In this document: piece after piece, positions 1 through 9,266 of the stretch
Numbering within the stretch: the first letter of the stretch is position 1
Layout: each line of letters opens with the position of its first letter
Assembly: GCF_028765575.1 (NCBI RefSeq)
Contig: NZ_JARACO010000025.1
Coordinates: 1 to 41,888 of the forward strand
Origin: Aliivibrio sp. S3MY1
GTDB taxonomy: Bacteria; Pseudomonadota; Gammaproteobacteria; Enterobacterales; Vibrionaceae
Direction of reading: 5' to 3'
DNA length: 41,888 nucleotides
The notes under the pieces: model-generated
Databases searched by the model: none
What the model was told of the DNA's origin: nothing
The model's input: the letters and a program-made list of their open reading frames with translations, nothing else
Program-made: the position numbers and the translations under genes

Positions 1-9
1 CTATTTTAC

Positions 10-69
10 TGCACGGGTGTAAAATATATTGATCTGCTTCTAATTAAAACTATACTGCACAGGCGTGTA
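10..69 (+). promoter_or_regulatory. RND operon promoter flanked by two copies of a candidate repressor operator
   Basis: The block TACTGCAC-RGG-GTGTAA occurs twice (TGCAC GG GTGTA at 10-21, TGCAC AGGC GTGTA at 56-69). Each copy is an imperfect inverted repeat, with spacers of 2 and 4 bases. Between them lies a plausible sigma-70 promoter: TTGATC at 29-34, a 16-base spacer, and TATACT at 51-56. The second copy overlaps the -10 region and probable start site, as expected for repression. Pumps of this class are usually governed by a TetR-family repressor encoded next door. Any such gene would lie left of the window, so the regulator is inferred. Confidence 0.5.
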
Positions 70-94
70 ATAAATAATATAAGTGGAGAACATT

Positions 95-1168
95 GTGCGA
101 AAACAAAACATAAAACGCACATTCCTAGGTGCTGTCATAGCATTAAGTTTGTCAGGAATGCTTACTGGTTGTGAAAAAGCGGTATCTGAAACGACGGATC
201 AAACGATTAAGCCGGTAAAACTATTGTCGGTAAAAGATCTTTCTGTTGCTGATTCTGATGCGTTTCTTGCACGTATTGATGCGACGTATCGAGCACAATT
301 GTCATTCCAAGTGGGTGGTGAAGTCTCTGATATAAAAGTAAAAATGGGGCAAGCTGTAACTAAAGGCGAGTTATTGGCGTCATTAGATCCAAACGATTTA
401 CAACTGGCATTGGATGCAGCGAAAGCACAGTTCTCACTAGCGAAGACACAATGGAGTCGCGCTAAAAGTTTGTACAGTAAGAAGCTAATTAGTACCAATG
501 AGTACGATCAGCGTGAAACACAATATCAAGCGGCACTGGCAAATTACGAACAAGCAAAAACGGATGTAAGCTATACCGAAATTCATGCGCCGTTCTCTGG
601 CATTATTTCGTATACCTACGTAAAACCGCATCAAATTGTGGGTGAGAAGCAAGAGATTTTAAATTTGATTGATAACTCAACATTGGATGTGTCGGTAACC
701 TTACCTATTAGCTATGTAGATTCTGTTTCTATTCCGGTATTAATCAGTAGTGATATGTGGGTAACCATGGATAATGAGCCTAACAATAAAATTCAAGGTA
801 GATTTAAAGAGATCTCAACACAGCCTAATTTAGACACGAACAGTTATGAAGCGATTGTAACGATGGCTTTACCAAAAGGGCGTAATCTATTAACGGGCAT
901 GACGGGACAAGTTCATATTCCAAAACAGAAAAGCTCTGGTTATTTGCAACTTCCCCAAAGTGCATGGGTAAGTAAAAACATCAATCAAGGGCAAGTGTGG
1001 TTAATGAATGATGAAACAAACACGGTGACTAAAGCGACGTTACCGTTAAATGAGCAAGGGTTAGTGATATCTGGTTTAAATGCAAACGATTATGTTGTGA
1101 TTGCTGGTGTTGATAGCCTTGTTGAAGGTCAAACAGTAAAAGCATGGCAACGTGAGGAAGGTATTTAA
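95..1168 (+). CDS. RND efflux periplasmic adaptor lipoprotein (first of two)
   Basis: Membrane-fusion (HlyD/AcrA-type) adaptor linking an inner-membrane RND pump to an outer-membrane channel. The N-terminus is a lipoprotein signal with a basic n-region, a hydrophobic core and the lipobox LTGC, so it should be anchored to a membrane on the periplasmic side. Next come a split lipoyl/barrel-sandwich (FQVGGEVSDIKVKMGQAV and the later IHAPFSGIISY) around a helical hairpin rich in Ala, Gln and Lys, then beta-barrel and membrane-proximal domains. I chose the GTG at 95 (357 residues) because AAGTGGAG at 81-88 sits 6 bases ahead of it; a GTG at 83 lies inside that ribosome site. The stop overlaps the next gene's ATG (TAATG), so translation is probably coupled. 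The two-adaptor layout resembles VexI-VexJ-VexK of V. cholerae, an analogy and not a proof of orthology. Confidence 0.88.
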   Translation: MRKQNIKRTFLGAVIALSLSGMLTGCEKAVSETTDQTIKPVKLLSVKDLSVADSDAFLARIDATYRAQLSFQVGGEVSDIKVKMGQAVTKGELLASLDPNDLQLALDAAKAQFSLAKTQWSRAKSLYSKKLISTNEYDQRETQYQAALANYEQAKTDVSYTEIHAPFSGIISYTYVKPHQIVGEKQEILNLIDNSTLDVSVTLPISYVDSVSIPVLISSDMWVTMDNEPNNKIQGRFKEISTQPNLDTNSYEAIVTMALPKGRNLLTGMTGQVHIPKQKSSGYLQLPQSAWVSKNINQGQVWLMNDETNTVTKATLPLNEQGLVISGLNANDYVVIAGVDSLVEGQTVKAWQREEGI

Positions 1169-2229
1169 TGAAGCGTTCATTATATTCATTATTGGTACTG
1201 AGCCTCTTTATGCTAACGGGTTGCCAAGAAGACGCGGTAACAGAAAGCAGTGAGCCACTTTATATCTCAGGCTTTACAGTTGGCGCGCCTGTGACTCAAC
1301 AATTTCGCTCTTTTAAAGGCCAAGTGGTTCCTGCTGAGCAAACCCCTATAGCGTTTCGAGTAACGGGTGAGATCCAAGAGGTATTAGTTAAAGCCGGAGA
1401 TGTGGTTAAACAAGGCCAACTCATTGCAAAACTAGAAGACAGCAAGGTAAAACAAACAGTTAATGATGCTAAAGCACAATATTCGTTAGCGTCAAAACAG
1501 TATCAACGCGGTAAAGAATTGAACCGCCGCGCTATGATTTCAACAGCGGAACTTGATGAGTTATTTGCGAATAGAGAACTGGCGCAAGCGACGTATCGTT
1601 CAACTAAAAATCAGTTAACTTATACTCATCTTATTGCACCATTTAGCGGCAAAGTGCTTGATGTTTATAAAGAGCAGTTTGAGCGTGCAGCGGCAGGTGA
1701 GCCTATTCTTAGTTTGTATCAAAACGATAAAGTGTACGTGCGTATTGATCTGTCAGATAACGTGTTAGCCATGATAAATCCTGAAACTAATCGAGACTCT
1801 TATCATCCGATGACCACATTTGTAGGTTTATCAGGCTCTTATTCTATGGCGTACTTAGAGCACACTAGCGAGCCAAATGCCCAAACTCAAACCTATGAAA
1901 TGTACTTAACCATGCCTCAACCGAGCACTGAGATTTTGCCTGGTACTAGTGCCACGGTGAATGTCGACATGGTAGAAGCCGGGATCACCTCAATTGATGG
2001 CTACCATGTACCAGTGACGGTACTGCAAGCGGGTAAAAAAGCAGGTCTGTTTTATGTCTGGATCATACGTGATGGGCAAGCGGTTAAAATGCCAGTAACC
2101 ATTCGCCAAATAAACGGTGAAGGAGCAATTGTGGCTTCTGGTATTACTCAAGGTGATGTTCTTGCCAACTCAAGTGTACGAAAATTACGTGAAGGCAAAA
2201 AGGTAACGTTAGTGGAGAATCAACAATAA
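1168..2229 (+). CDS. RND efflux periplasmic adaptor lipoprotein (second of two)
   Basis: Second HlyD/AcrA-type adaptor, 353 residues, again with a lipoprotein signal ending in LTGC. The lipoyl halves are visible as ITGEIQEVLVKAGDVV-like sequence (VTGEIQEVLVKAGDVVKQGQ region) and HLIAPFSGKVLDVY, separated by a coiled-coil hairpin. It diverges clearly from the first adaptor, so this is an old pair and not a recent duplication. Its start and stop codons each overlap a neighbour by one base (TAATG on both sides), making a tight three-gene unit. Pumps with two adaptors may form a mixed adaptor ring. Substrates cannot be read from the sequence; bile, detergents or dyes are typical for vibrio RND pumps. 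Confidence 0.88.
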   Translation: MKRSLYSLLVLSLFMLTGCQEDAVTESSEPLYISGFTVGAPVTQQFRSFKGQVVPAEQTPIAFRVTGEIQEVLVKAGDVVKQGQLIAKLEDSKVKQTVNDAKAQYSLASKQYQRGKELNRRAMISTAELDELFANRELAQATYRSTKNQLTYTHLIAPFSGKVLDVYKEQFERAAAGEPILSLYQNDKVYVRIDLSDNVLAMINPETNRDSYHPMTTFVGLSGSYSMAYLEHTSEPNAQTQTYEMYLTMPQPSTEILPGTSATVNVDMVEAGITSIDGYHVPVTVLQAGKKAGLFYVWIIRDGQAVKMPVTIRQINGEGAIVASGITQGDVLANSSVRKLREGKKVTLVENQQ

Positions 2230-5200
2230 TGAACATTGCTGAATATTCAATAAAAAATAAAGTCATTAGCTGGCTATTCATTGTTATTTTAACTATTGGT
2301 GGTATCACCTCATTCTTAGATTTAGGCCGTTTAGAAGACCCTGCTTTTACGATTAAAGACGCGATGATTATCTCGACTTATCCGGGGGCAACTTCAAAAG
2401 AAGTTGAAGAAGAGTTAACGTATCCATTAGAAAAAGCGATCCGTAAATTACCTTATATCGATAAAATCACATCGACCTCGTCTAACGGCATGTCGCAGAT
2501 CATGGTGAGCATGAAGATGGATTACGGTCCAGATGAGTTGCCACAGATCTGGGATGAAATGCGTCGTAAAATTAATGATTTGAAACCAACGTTGCCTCAA
2601 GGGGTTCAATCTTTACAGATCATTGATGATTTTGGTGACGTGTTTGGCGTAATGATGATGCTGACGGGTGACGATTATAACTATGTTGAGTTAAAACGTT
2701 ATGCCGATACATTAACGCGCGAATTAGAACTGATTGATGGGGTAGGTAAAGTCTCTATCGCGGGCGATCAACAAGAAATGCTGTTTGTTGAAATATCTCT
2801 CGATCGCTTAGCAGCACTGAACCTAGACATGAATATCGTAGCTGGCCTATTAAACCAACAAAATAACGTGGTGCCGGCGGGGGAAGTATTGGTGAATGGC
2901 GAAAGCTTAACCATTCGTCCAAGCGGTACGTTAACCACGATTGAATCGTTAGAAGATTTGATTATTCATGGCCGTGATACCGGTAATTTAATCCGTTTAA
3001 AAGACGTCGCAACGATTAGCCGTGGTACACAAGAGAAACCGAACAATGTGATCCGATTTAACGGTAAAGATGCGTTAAATATTGGGCTGTCGTTCGCGTC
3101 TGGTGTAAACGTGGTCGAAGTTGGTCAACGAGTTCAAGAAGAGTTAGCGTATTTAGAATCGATCAAACCTGCCGGACTTGAGCTAAGTTATTTCTATAAC
3201 CAAGCGCAAGAAGTCGATACGTCAGTCCGTGATTTTATCATCAGTTTAGGCGAAGCGGTCGCGATTGTTATTTTGGTTTTATTGTTCGCGATGGGCATGC
3301 GAAGTGGCCTAATTATTGGTGTGGTGTTACTACTGACCGTATTTGGTACGTTTATTTTAATGAGCTACAACAACATTGACCTTCACCGTATCTCATTAGG
3401 TGCGTTGATCATTGCACTAGGGATGTTGGTTGATAATGCCATTGTCGTGGTTGAGGGGATTTTAGTTGGTCTCAAAAAAGGACGAACCAAGGTTCAAGCA
3501 GCGGCAGACATTGTAAAACAAACACAATGGCCTCTATTGGGCGCAACGGTTATCGCGATTGCTGCGTTTGCTCCGATTGGTTTATCAGAAGATGCCACTG
3601 GCGAGTTCATGGGCGACTTGTATTGGGTGTTGTGTTACTCATTGTTTTTAAGTTGGGTAACGGCTATTACGATCACGCCATTCTTAGCTAATTTATTGCT
3701 AAAAGAAGAAGATAAAAACACCGGTGAAGAAGAAGACGACGCTTACAAAGGGGTCTTATTTACAGCGTTTGGTTTATCACTTAAGTTGGCGTTACGCTTT
3801 CGTTGGTTAACCGTTGCTTCGTTAGTCGGTTTGCTGGTGGTAGCTGTGATTGCTTTTGGTCATGTGAAGCAGCAATTTTTCCCTGCCTCAAATACGCCAA
3901 TGTTCTACGTGGATATGTGGATGCCAGAGGGCACTGATATTCGTGAAACAATTAAGCAATCAGAAGCGGTTGAGAGCTACATTAATAAGCAAGACAATAT
4001 TGAGTTTGTTTCAGCATCGATAGGCCAAGGTATGCAGCGTTTTGCGCTTACTTACCAACCAGAAAAGAGCTATGAAGCGTATACACAATTCCAGATCCGA
4101 ACCACAGATCGCGAATCAATGTTTAGTTTATTAGAATACTTAACTAACTCATTAGATAAACGTTTTGAGAAGCCAACCTTCCAGTTCAAAATGATGGAAT
4201 TTGGTCCTTCTCCTGCGTCTAAGATCGAAGTTCGTATTTCAGGGCCTGATCCTCAAATTCTGCGTGATCTAGCGACCGATGTTGAAGACATTCTAGCGAC
4301 AGATTCAGGCTCAAGAAACATTCGACATAATTGGCGTGAACGTACTAAAGAGCTAACGCCTGAGTTTAATGAATCGAAAGCGCGTCGCTTAGGGATCTCA
4401 AAAGAAGACTTATCAAATACGCTGCAAATGGCATTTGGTGGTAATACATTAGGAATGCTGCGTGATGGCACACATACTTTGCCAATTGTGGCGCGTTTGC
4501 CAGAAGTAGAGCGTGTGGATTTTGAATCATTGCAAAACGTGAAGATCTGGAGTCCATCACTACAAAGCTACATTCCAGTAGACCAAGTGATTGATGGTGT
4601 GAACCTAGATTGGAGTGAGCCTCTTATCCAGCGTCGCGACAGAAAACGCACTATTACGGTCATGGCTGATCATGATTTATTAAGTGATGATACGCCTGCA
4701 AGTTTGTTAGCGCGTGTTCAACCAAAAGTGTTGGAAATGCCGTTACCAGAAGGATATGAAATCACATGGGGTGGTGAATATGAATCATCAAAAGATGCGC
4801 AAGAGTCTCTATTTGGTTCATTGCCAATGGGCTACTTGTTCATGTTTATCATCACAATGTTGCTGTTTAACTCGTTTAAAAAGCCGTTAGTAATTTGGTT
4901 TACGGTTCCGCTGTCCATCATTGGTGTTGCGTTTGGTTTATTGGGTACTAATATGCCGTTTAGCTTTACCGCGTTCTTAGGTTTATTAAGCTTGAGCGGC
5001 ATGATTTTGAAAAACGGGATTGTCTTGCTTGACCAAATCAACCTTGAACTGTCATCAGGCAAAGATCCATACGTTGCGATAGTGGACAGTGCGATCAGCC
5101 GTGTGCGTCCTGTGAGTATGGCGGCGTTAACGACAATATTAGGGCTTATCCCATTATTGTTTGATGCCTTCTTTAGCTCAATGGCAATCACTATTATGGC

Positions 5201-5294
5201 GGGTTTAGGCTTTGCGACTATTTTGACACTGATTGTAGTGCCAGTAATGTACGCGATTTTATTTAATATTAAGCCTGCACCAAACCACGCATAA
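2229..5294 (+). CDS. RND efflux transporter (VexK-like, inner membrane)
   Basis: Proton-driven RND pump of 1021 residues, the usual length of the AcrB/HAE family. The N-terminal helix (residues about 12-31), a large periplasmic loop, a cluster of membrane spans from about 335 to 490, a second loop and a terminal span cluster from about 845 give the standard duplicated 12-helix plan. In the fourth span the proton-relay motif reads GMLVDNAIVVVEG (Asp402-Asn403), where AcrB has Asp-Asp. This DN form is common in pumps that work with two adaptors. It is translationally coupled to the second adaptor and followed by an intrinsic terminator at 5327-5366. No outer-membrane channel gene is in the operon, so it probably uses a shared TolC-type protein encoded elsewhere. 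Confidence 0.92.
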   Translation: MNIAEYSIKNKVISWLFIVILTIGGITSFLDLGRLEDPAFTIKDAMIISTYPGATSKEVEEELTYPLEKAIRKLPYIDKITSTSSNGMSQIMVSMKMDYGPDELPQIWDEMRRKINDLKPTLPQGVQSLQIIDDFGDVFGVMMMLTGDDYNYVELKRYADTLTRELELIDGVGKVSIAGDQQEMLFVEISLDRLAALNLDMNIVAGLLNQQNNVVPAGEVLVNGESLTIRPSGTLTTIESLEDLIIHGRDTGNLIRLKDVATISRGTQEKPNNVIRFNGKDALNIGLSFASGVNVVEVGQRVQEELAYLESIKPAGLELSYFYNQAQEVDTSVRDFIISLGEAVAIVILVLLFAMGMRSGLIIGVVLLLTVFGTFILMSYNNIDLHRISLGALIIALGMLVDNAIVVVEGILVGLKKGRTKVQAAADIVKQTQWPLLGATVIAIAAFAPIGLSEDATGEFMGDLYWVLCYSLFLSWVTAITITPFLANLLLKEEDKNTGEEEDDAYKGVLFTAFGLSLKLALRFRWLTVASLVGLLVVAVIAFGHVKQQFFPASNTPMFYVDMWMPEGTDIRETIKQSEAVESYINKQDNIEFVSASIGQGMQRFALTYQPEKSYEAYTQFQIRTTDRESMFSLLEYLTNSLDKRFEKPTFQFKMMEFGPSPASKIEVRISGPDPQILRDLATDVEDILATDSGSRNIRHNWRERTKELTPEFNESKARRLGISKEDLSNTLQMAFGGNTLGMLRDGTHTLPIVARLPEVERVDFESLQNVKIWSPSLQSYIPVDQVIDGVNLDWSEPLIQRRDRKRTITVMADHDLLSDDTPASLLARVQPKVLEMPLPEGYEITWGGEYESSKDAQESLFGSLPMGYLFMFIITMLLFNSFKKPLVIWFTVPLSIIGVAFGLLGTNMPFSFTAFLGLLSLSGMILKNGIVLLDQINLELSSGKDPYVAIVDSAISRVRPVSMAALTTILGLIPLLFDAFFSSMAITIMAGLGFATILTLIVVPVMYAILFNIKPAPNHA

Positions 5295-5326
5295 ACGAAT
5301 ACTGTCTTTGAGTTTATTTTTACTCA

Positions 5327-5366
5327 CCAATCACAATGGCCTTAGGGTTATTGTGGTTGGTTTTTT
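5327..5366 (+). terminator. Intrinsic terminator of the RND operon
   Basis: An 11-base-pair stem, CCAATCACAAT (5327-5337) with ATTGTGGTTGG (5350-5360), has one G-U pair and is followed by six T residues. It lies 33 bases after the pump stop codon. Confidence 0.85.
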
Positions 5367-5520
5367 ACGTTATAATCTCCTTAAAGATAGTTACTTATAT
5401 TTCACGGGTTAATACTATATTTTGAGTGATAACCCTGTATAATCCGCCGCCTATTTATTGGTAATATTATTGTCTCTCTAAGACAATCATTCACGCGTTA
5501 GTTAAACTTAGGAATTCGTT

Positions 5521-5934
5521 ATGACTGAAGAAGAAAGAATTGAACTGCAACAGAACAACCCATTACACGGTCTTAAGTTAGAAATCTTACTGCAAGAGTT
5601 GGTTGATCATTACGGATGGGAAATTCTAGATACCGCAATGCGTTTAAACTGCTTTAACACCAACCCGTCAATGGCGAGTAGTGTTAAATATTTGAAGAAA
5701 ACACAATGGGCAAGAGAGAAGGTTGAAAACTTCTACTTATACCGTTTTAAACGTATGCCTAAAGCGTCTGATCTTGAATATCAAATGCCTCCACGTTCAC
5801 GTACATTTGCTCATGGTCTTGAGCCTCGTGAACCAATGGAACTGACGGTAGAATCGATTCTGCTTTCTCAAGCGAAGTCAGCGTCAGCACACCAAGCACG
5901 TTCTCAAAACCGTGGTGGTAACTACCGTCGTTAA
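5521..5934 (+). CDS. VF530-family (DUF2132) DNA-binding protein
   Basis: Small basic protein of 137 residues. The first 75 or so carry the VF530/DUF2132 signature: [19 protein letters not shown], a Cys-Phe pair, NPS, and [22 protein letters not shown]. The founding structure of this family came from Vibrio fischeri and was reported to bind nucleic acid. The family core is about 70-80 residues, so this copy has an added tail of about 55 residues ending in an Arg/Gly/Asn-rich stretch ([11 protein letters not shown]). A good ribosome site (TTAGGA) lies 7 bases before the ATG. The gene stands alone between two terminators. Its cellular role is unknown. Confidence 0.85.
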   Translation: MTEEERIELQQNNPLHGLKLEILLQELVDHYGWEILDTAMRLNCFNTNPSMASSVKYLKKTQWAREKVENFYLYRFKRMPKASDLEYQMPPRSRTFAHGLEPREPMELTVESILLSQAKSASAHQARSQNRGGNYRR

Positions 5935-5981
5935 GTGTTAGGTGAATCATCGCGAATTGAAGATGATTTCTAGCTAGAAAT

Positions 5982-6019
5982 AAAAAAGCCAAACTGGGCA
6001 ATCCAAGTTTGGCTTTTTT
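5982..6019. terminator. Bidirectional intrinsic terminator between the VF530-family gene and the SDR gene
   Basis: AAAAAAGCCAAACT (5982-5995) pairs with AGTTTGGCTTTTTT (6006-6019) across a 10-base loop. A-run and T-run flanks let it act on both strands, serving the two convergent genes. Confidence 0.88.
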
Positions 6020-6064
6020 GTGCTTATTATTTAATGATGATTTCGCTAAGTAAGTTAGTACCTA

Positions 6065-6784
6065 CTATGGCTGCTGCTTAGTAGGAGCAAGTGCAATCTC
6101 ACGGATACATACGTTTTGAGGTTGTTGGTAAGCAAAAGATACTGCGCGTGCAATATCATCAGCAGCGAGTACGCCACCCATGCTTTCTTTCCACTCACCA
6201 TAGCCATCTTTGATCTCTTGAGAAGAGGTGTGAGAAAGAAGCTCAGTTTCAACTGCACCTGGAGCAATTGTTGTTACACGAACGTTTGATAAAGCCACTT
6301 CTTCACGTACATTTTCAGAGATAGCGTGAACCGCAAACTTAGTACCGCAGTAAGCCGCATGGTTTGGGAACGTCTTCTTACCAGCAATAGAGCTGATGTT
6401 GATAATAGTACCCGTGTTACGCGCCATCATAGGCGCTAGAACCGCTTGCATACCATTTAGAAGGCCGATAACGTTCACATCAAACATTCTCTTCCACTCT
6501 TGTGCATCTTGTGTGTCAATTTGACCAAGAAGCATAGCGCCTGCATTGTTTATTAGCGCATCAACAGGGCCGAATTTTGCTTCACCCTGAGCGATTGCAG
6601 CATCAAAAGAGGCTTTGTCTGTTACATCGACTTTTACTGATAGAGAGTTTGGTAAATTAAGCGCTTCAAGACGGTCAATACGACGAGCAAGAAGCAGCAG
6701 AGGATGACCTTCATCACTTAAACGACGTGCGATTGCTTCACCAATACCAGAGCTTGCACCTGTAATAACAACTAATTTTTTCAT
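6065..6784 (-). CDS. Short-chain dehydrogenase/reductase (classical SDR)
   Basis: Cytosolic NAD(P)-dependent oxidoreductase of 239 residues with the classical SDR fold. The nucleotide-binding motif is TGASSGIG (8-15), the NNAG motif is at 79-82, and the catalytic residues are Ser131/132 in NISSIAG with Tyr145 and Lys149 in YCGTK. The paired Arg residues after strand 2 (LARRIDRLE) favour NADP. It resembles the YdfG/serine-dehydrogenase-like group of broad alcohol or hydroxy-acid oxidoreductases, but the substrate cannot be assigned. A TTAAGGAAAT ribosome site precedes the ATG. It is transcribed away from the LysR regulator at 6949, which probably controls it. Confidence 0.88.
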   Translation of the reverse strand: MKKLVVITGASSGIGEAIARRLSDEGHPLLLLARRIDRLEALNLPNSLSVKVDVTDKASFDAAIAQGEAKFGPVDALINNAGAMLLGQIDTQDAQEWKRMFDVNVIGLLNGMQAVLAPMMARNTGTIINISSIAGKKTFPNHAAYCGTKFAVHAISENVREEVALSNVRVTTIAPGAVETELLSHTSSQEIKDGYGEWKESMGGVLAADDIARAVSFAYQQPQNVCIREIALAPTKQQP

Positions 6785-6899
6785 CTTCTATTTCCTTAAT
6801 AAATTCAATGAACAATCGAAGTCAGAGCCCTGCTTCGTTGCGATGGAGATATATTACTGCGACTTGTATTGTTGATATATAGTCATTTACTTGAAACTC

Positions 6900-6917
6900 T
6901 GTTGCTGTACTGCAACA
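6900..6917. promoter_or_regulatory. Candidate LysR-type operator in the SDR/lysR divergent region
   Basis: Perfect inverted repeat TGTTGC-N6-GCAACA, 31 bases before the lysR start codon and about 115 bases from the SDR start. Size and place fit a LysR-family recognition site (dyad with a T-N11-A core, here TTGC-N6-GCAA). Its use by the neighbouring regulator is inferred. Confidence 0.5.
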
Positions 6918-6948
6918 ATAGAGCGTCGATAACTACTGAGCCACTATT

Positions 6949-7839
6949 ATGATCAATCACATTAACCTTACCGATATTCGCTCGTTTGTTCTTATTGCTC
7001 GTTTGGGTAATTTTACTAAAGCCGCTGAAACCTTGGATGTTTCTCGTTCGCACGTATCACGTCAAATAAGTAGCTTAGAAAAACAGATGGGCGTGACATT
7101 ATTAATACGAACAACACGCACGCTGCGTTTAACAGAGGCCGGAAAGCATTTTTATCAGCAATGTGAACAAGCCCTTCATACTATAGATCAAGCTCTGTTA
7201 TCTGCCGTAGATGATGTCGAAAAAGTGCAAGGAGAGATAAAGATAAACTGCGTAGGTGGTTATTTAGGTGAGGTGTTTCTCGCAGAATTAGTAAACGATT
7301 TTATGCAGCAATACCCTGAGGTATCGGTGAGTTTAGATTTTAGTAGTAACCGTGTTGATTTAATCGAAGAAGAGTTTGATATTGCATTTCGTATGGGAGC
7401 ACTTGAAGATTCTGGATTTGTCGCTAAAAAGCTGTTGAATATTGAAATGGGAACGCTAGCAAGTCCCTCTTATTTGGCTCAACGTGGAAGGCCAACTCAC
7501 CCAAAAGAGCTGAATCAGCATCATTGCTTAACGGGGTCTGTGCGTAAATGGCATTTTCAATCTCTTAATAGTAAAGAGCATTATGATGTTACGGTGAAAG
7601 GTAATTTACAGTGTAAAAATGGCCGAGTATTAGTCTCTGGTGCGTTAGCGGGCAATGGGATTATTCGTGTTCCACTGATTTATTGCCAGCAAGAGTTAGA
7701 CGATAATAAGCTTGAGCAAGTATTTGAAGAATGGGGGATCCCAAGTGTCGATTTCTCAGCTCTTTATCATCGAGACCGTTACCAGCCAAAACGATTAAGA
7801 ACCTTTATTGAGTTTATAGTGAAAGTTTGTCAACCTTAG
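6949..7839 (+). CDS. LysR-family transcriptional regulator
   Basis: A 296-residue DNA-binding regulator. The winged helix-turn-helix is at about residues 6-65 (DIRSFVLIARLGNFTKAAETL and SRSHVSRQISSLEKQMG, ending RTTRTLRLTEAG), followed by the periplasmic-binding-protein-like effector domain (about 90-290). It belongs to the CrgA/AaeR-like branch, often single regulators of neighbouring oxidoreductases. It is divergent from the SDR gene with a 164-base shared promoter region holding the dyad at 6900-6917. The effector is unknown. Confidence 0.9.
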   Translation: MINHINLTDIRSFVLIARLGNFTKAAETLDVSRSHVSRQISSLEKQMGVTLLIRTTRTLRLTEAGKHFYQQCEQALHTIDQALLSAVDDVEKVQGEIKINCVGGYLGEVFLAELVNDFMQQYPEVSVSLDFSSNRVDLIEEEFDIAFRMGALEDSGFVAKKLLNIEMGTLASPSYLAQRGRPTHPKELNQHHCLTGSVRKWHFQSLNSKEHYDVTVKGNLQCKNGRVLVSGALAGNGIIRVPLIYCQQELDDNKLEQVFEEWGIPSVDFSALYHRDRYQPKRLRTFIEFIVKVCQP

Positions 7840-7956
7840 CCGTTTTTATAGGTAAATTGAGTAATTAATACACCTCTTTATAAAAAAGAATTTTGGTATT
7901 TGATCTTATTAATACTATTATTCACTACAGTGGATAGTAGAAAAGGTCATGGATGT

Positions 7957-9258
7957 ATGAGTATTCGATTAAAATTAGCATTATATTTGCTGGTGCTGTT
8001 TATGGTATCTATTATCAGTTCTATTTTAACGTTTAAATTAGAAGCTTATGGTGATAAAAAACTTGAATGGGTTATTCATACCCACGATGTGATAACTAAT
8101 TCAGAAAAACTACTCAGTAGCCTTAAAGATGCCGAGACGGGGCAAAGGGGATTTTTATTAACCGATAACTTCAACTACCTTCAGCCATATTATATGGGTG
8201 AATCCGAAGCTCGAAATACCTTAGAGTATTTATACCAACTGACTAGCGATAACAAAGATCAACAAGATTCCCTTGATCATCTTTCCAAAGTAATGCAACT
8301 AAAGTTCGATGAGTTAAGATCAACCATTGAATTAGCGCAAAATAACCAACAAGCTCAAGCGTTAGCTATTGTCAAAGAAGACACAGGCAAAGCGTATATG
8401 GATGTGTTGAGAAAAGACTTAACTCAGTTTATTAATATAGAGCTTTTATTATTAGAAAAGCGTAAGGGTGATTATAAAGAAAATCGCAGTAAGTTAGTGA
8501 CCTTCATTAAGCTACAAATGTTTTTTTTGGCTTTTTTAGCCATTGCGACTCTCTTTTTTATGAAGCGAAATCTTTTTGACCCCCTCTATCTATTACTTTC
8601 TAGTACTAAAAAAATGCAACAAGGTGAAAAATTAGATATTACCGATATTGTTGAACAAAATGAGATGGGTAATCTTTTATCTGCTTTCTTTAAAATGAAT
8701 GAAATTGTTCATGAAAAAACAGAAGCGTTAACTTATAAAGCACATCATGATGAGTTAACAGGGCTTAAAAATAGAACAATGGCGAATGAAGATCTTCAGT
8801 ATGCGTTGCAACACGCCGAACGAACTCATTCTAAGGTTGCAATCTATTTTATTGATTTAAATAAATTTAAAGAGATTAATGATACGCTTGGTCATGATGT
8901 TGGTGATGAGGTCCTAATAAAAACGTCGCAGTTGTTGGTTAAAGCAGTACGACGAAGAGATGATGTATATCGATTAGGGGGTGATGAGTTTTTAATTATA
9001 AGCCAAGAAATTACTCAACATTCTGGAGTGAAGAGATTATCATCAAAGTTACAAGACCAGTTTACCTCTCCAGTCATTATAGGATCTGAATCTATGAGTA
9101 TATCGTTGAGTATTGGTGTGGCTATTTATCCTGATCATGGGCTGCATGGAGAGGAGCTGATTAAGTACGCAGATATTGCTATGTATGAAGCGAAAAAAGA
9201 GGAAGGGACAACCTGTTCAGAGTTCACTCCCTCTATGCTTAAAAGAGAGAGTGATTAA
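7957..9258 (+). CDS. CHASE3-GGDEF diguanylate cyclase, membrane-bound
   Basis: Makes the second messenger c-di-GMP from two GTP. At 433 residues it has a first span (about 7-24), a periplasmic CHASE3-type helical domain with the hallmark DAETGQRGFLLT (58-69), a second span (about 184-202), a linker resembling a degenerate HAMP, and a GGDEF domain (about 262-425). The active motif is intact (GGDEF, 341-345), and an inhibitory I-site RxxD (Arg332-Asp335) lies exactly five residues before it, so product feedback is expected. I chose the ATG at 7957; a TTG-initiated extension to 7900 adds a poorly supported leader. An intrinsic terminator follows. The CHASE3 ligand is unknown. Confidence 0.9.
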   Translation: MSIRLKLALYLLVLFMVSIISSILTFKLEAYGDKKLEWVIHTHDVITNSEKLLSSLKDAETGQRGFLLTDNFNYLQPYYMGESEARNTLEYLYQLTSDNKDQQDSLDHLSKVMQLKFDELRSTIELAQNNQQAQALAIVKEDTGKAYMDVLRKDLTQFINIELLLLEKRKGDYKENRSKLVTFIKLQMFFLAFLAIATLFFMKRNLFDPLYLLLSSTKKMQQGEKLDITDIVEQNEMGNLLSAFFKMNEIVHEKTEALTYKAHHDELTGLKNRTMANEDLQYALQHAERTHSKVAIYFIDLNKFKEINDTLGHDVGDEVLIKTSQLLVKAVRRRDDVYRLGGDEFLIISQEITQHSGVKRLSSKLQDQFTSPVIIGSESMSISLSIGVAIYPDHGLHGEELIKYADIAMYEAKKEEGTTCSEFTPSMLKRESD

Positions 9259-9266
9259 AGAATAAA

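Noticed and set aside
5759-6001. 80-codon open frame opposite the VF530-family gene
   Set aside because: It is a shadow on the opposite strand of a better-supported gene, runs through the terminator and has no ribosome site.
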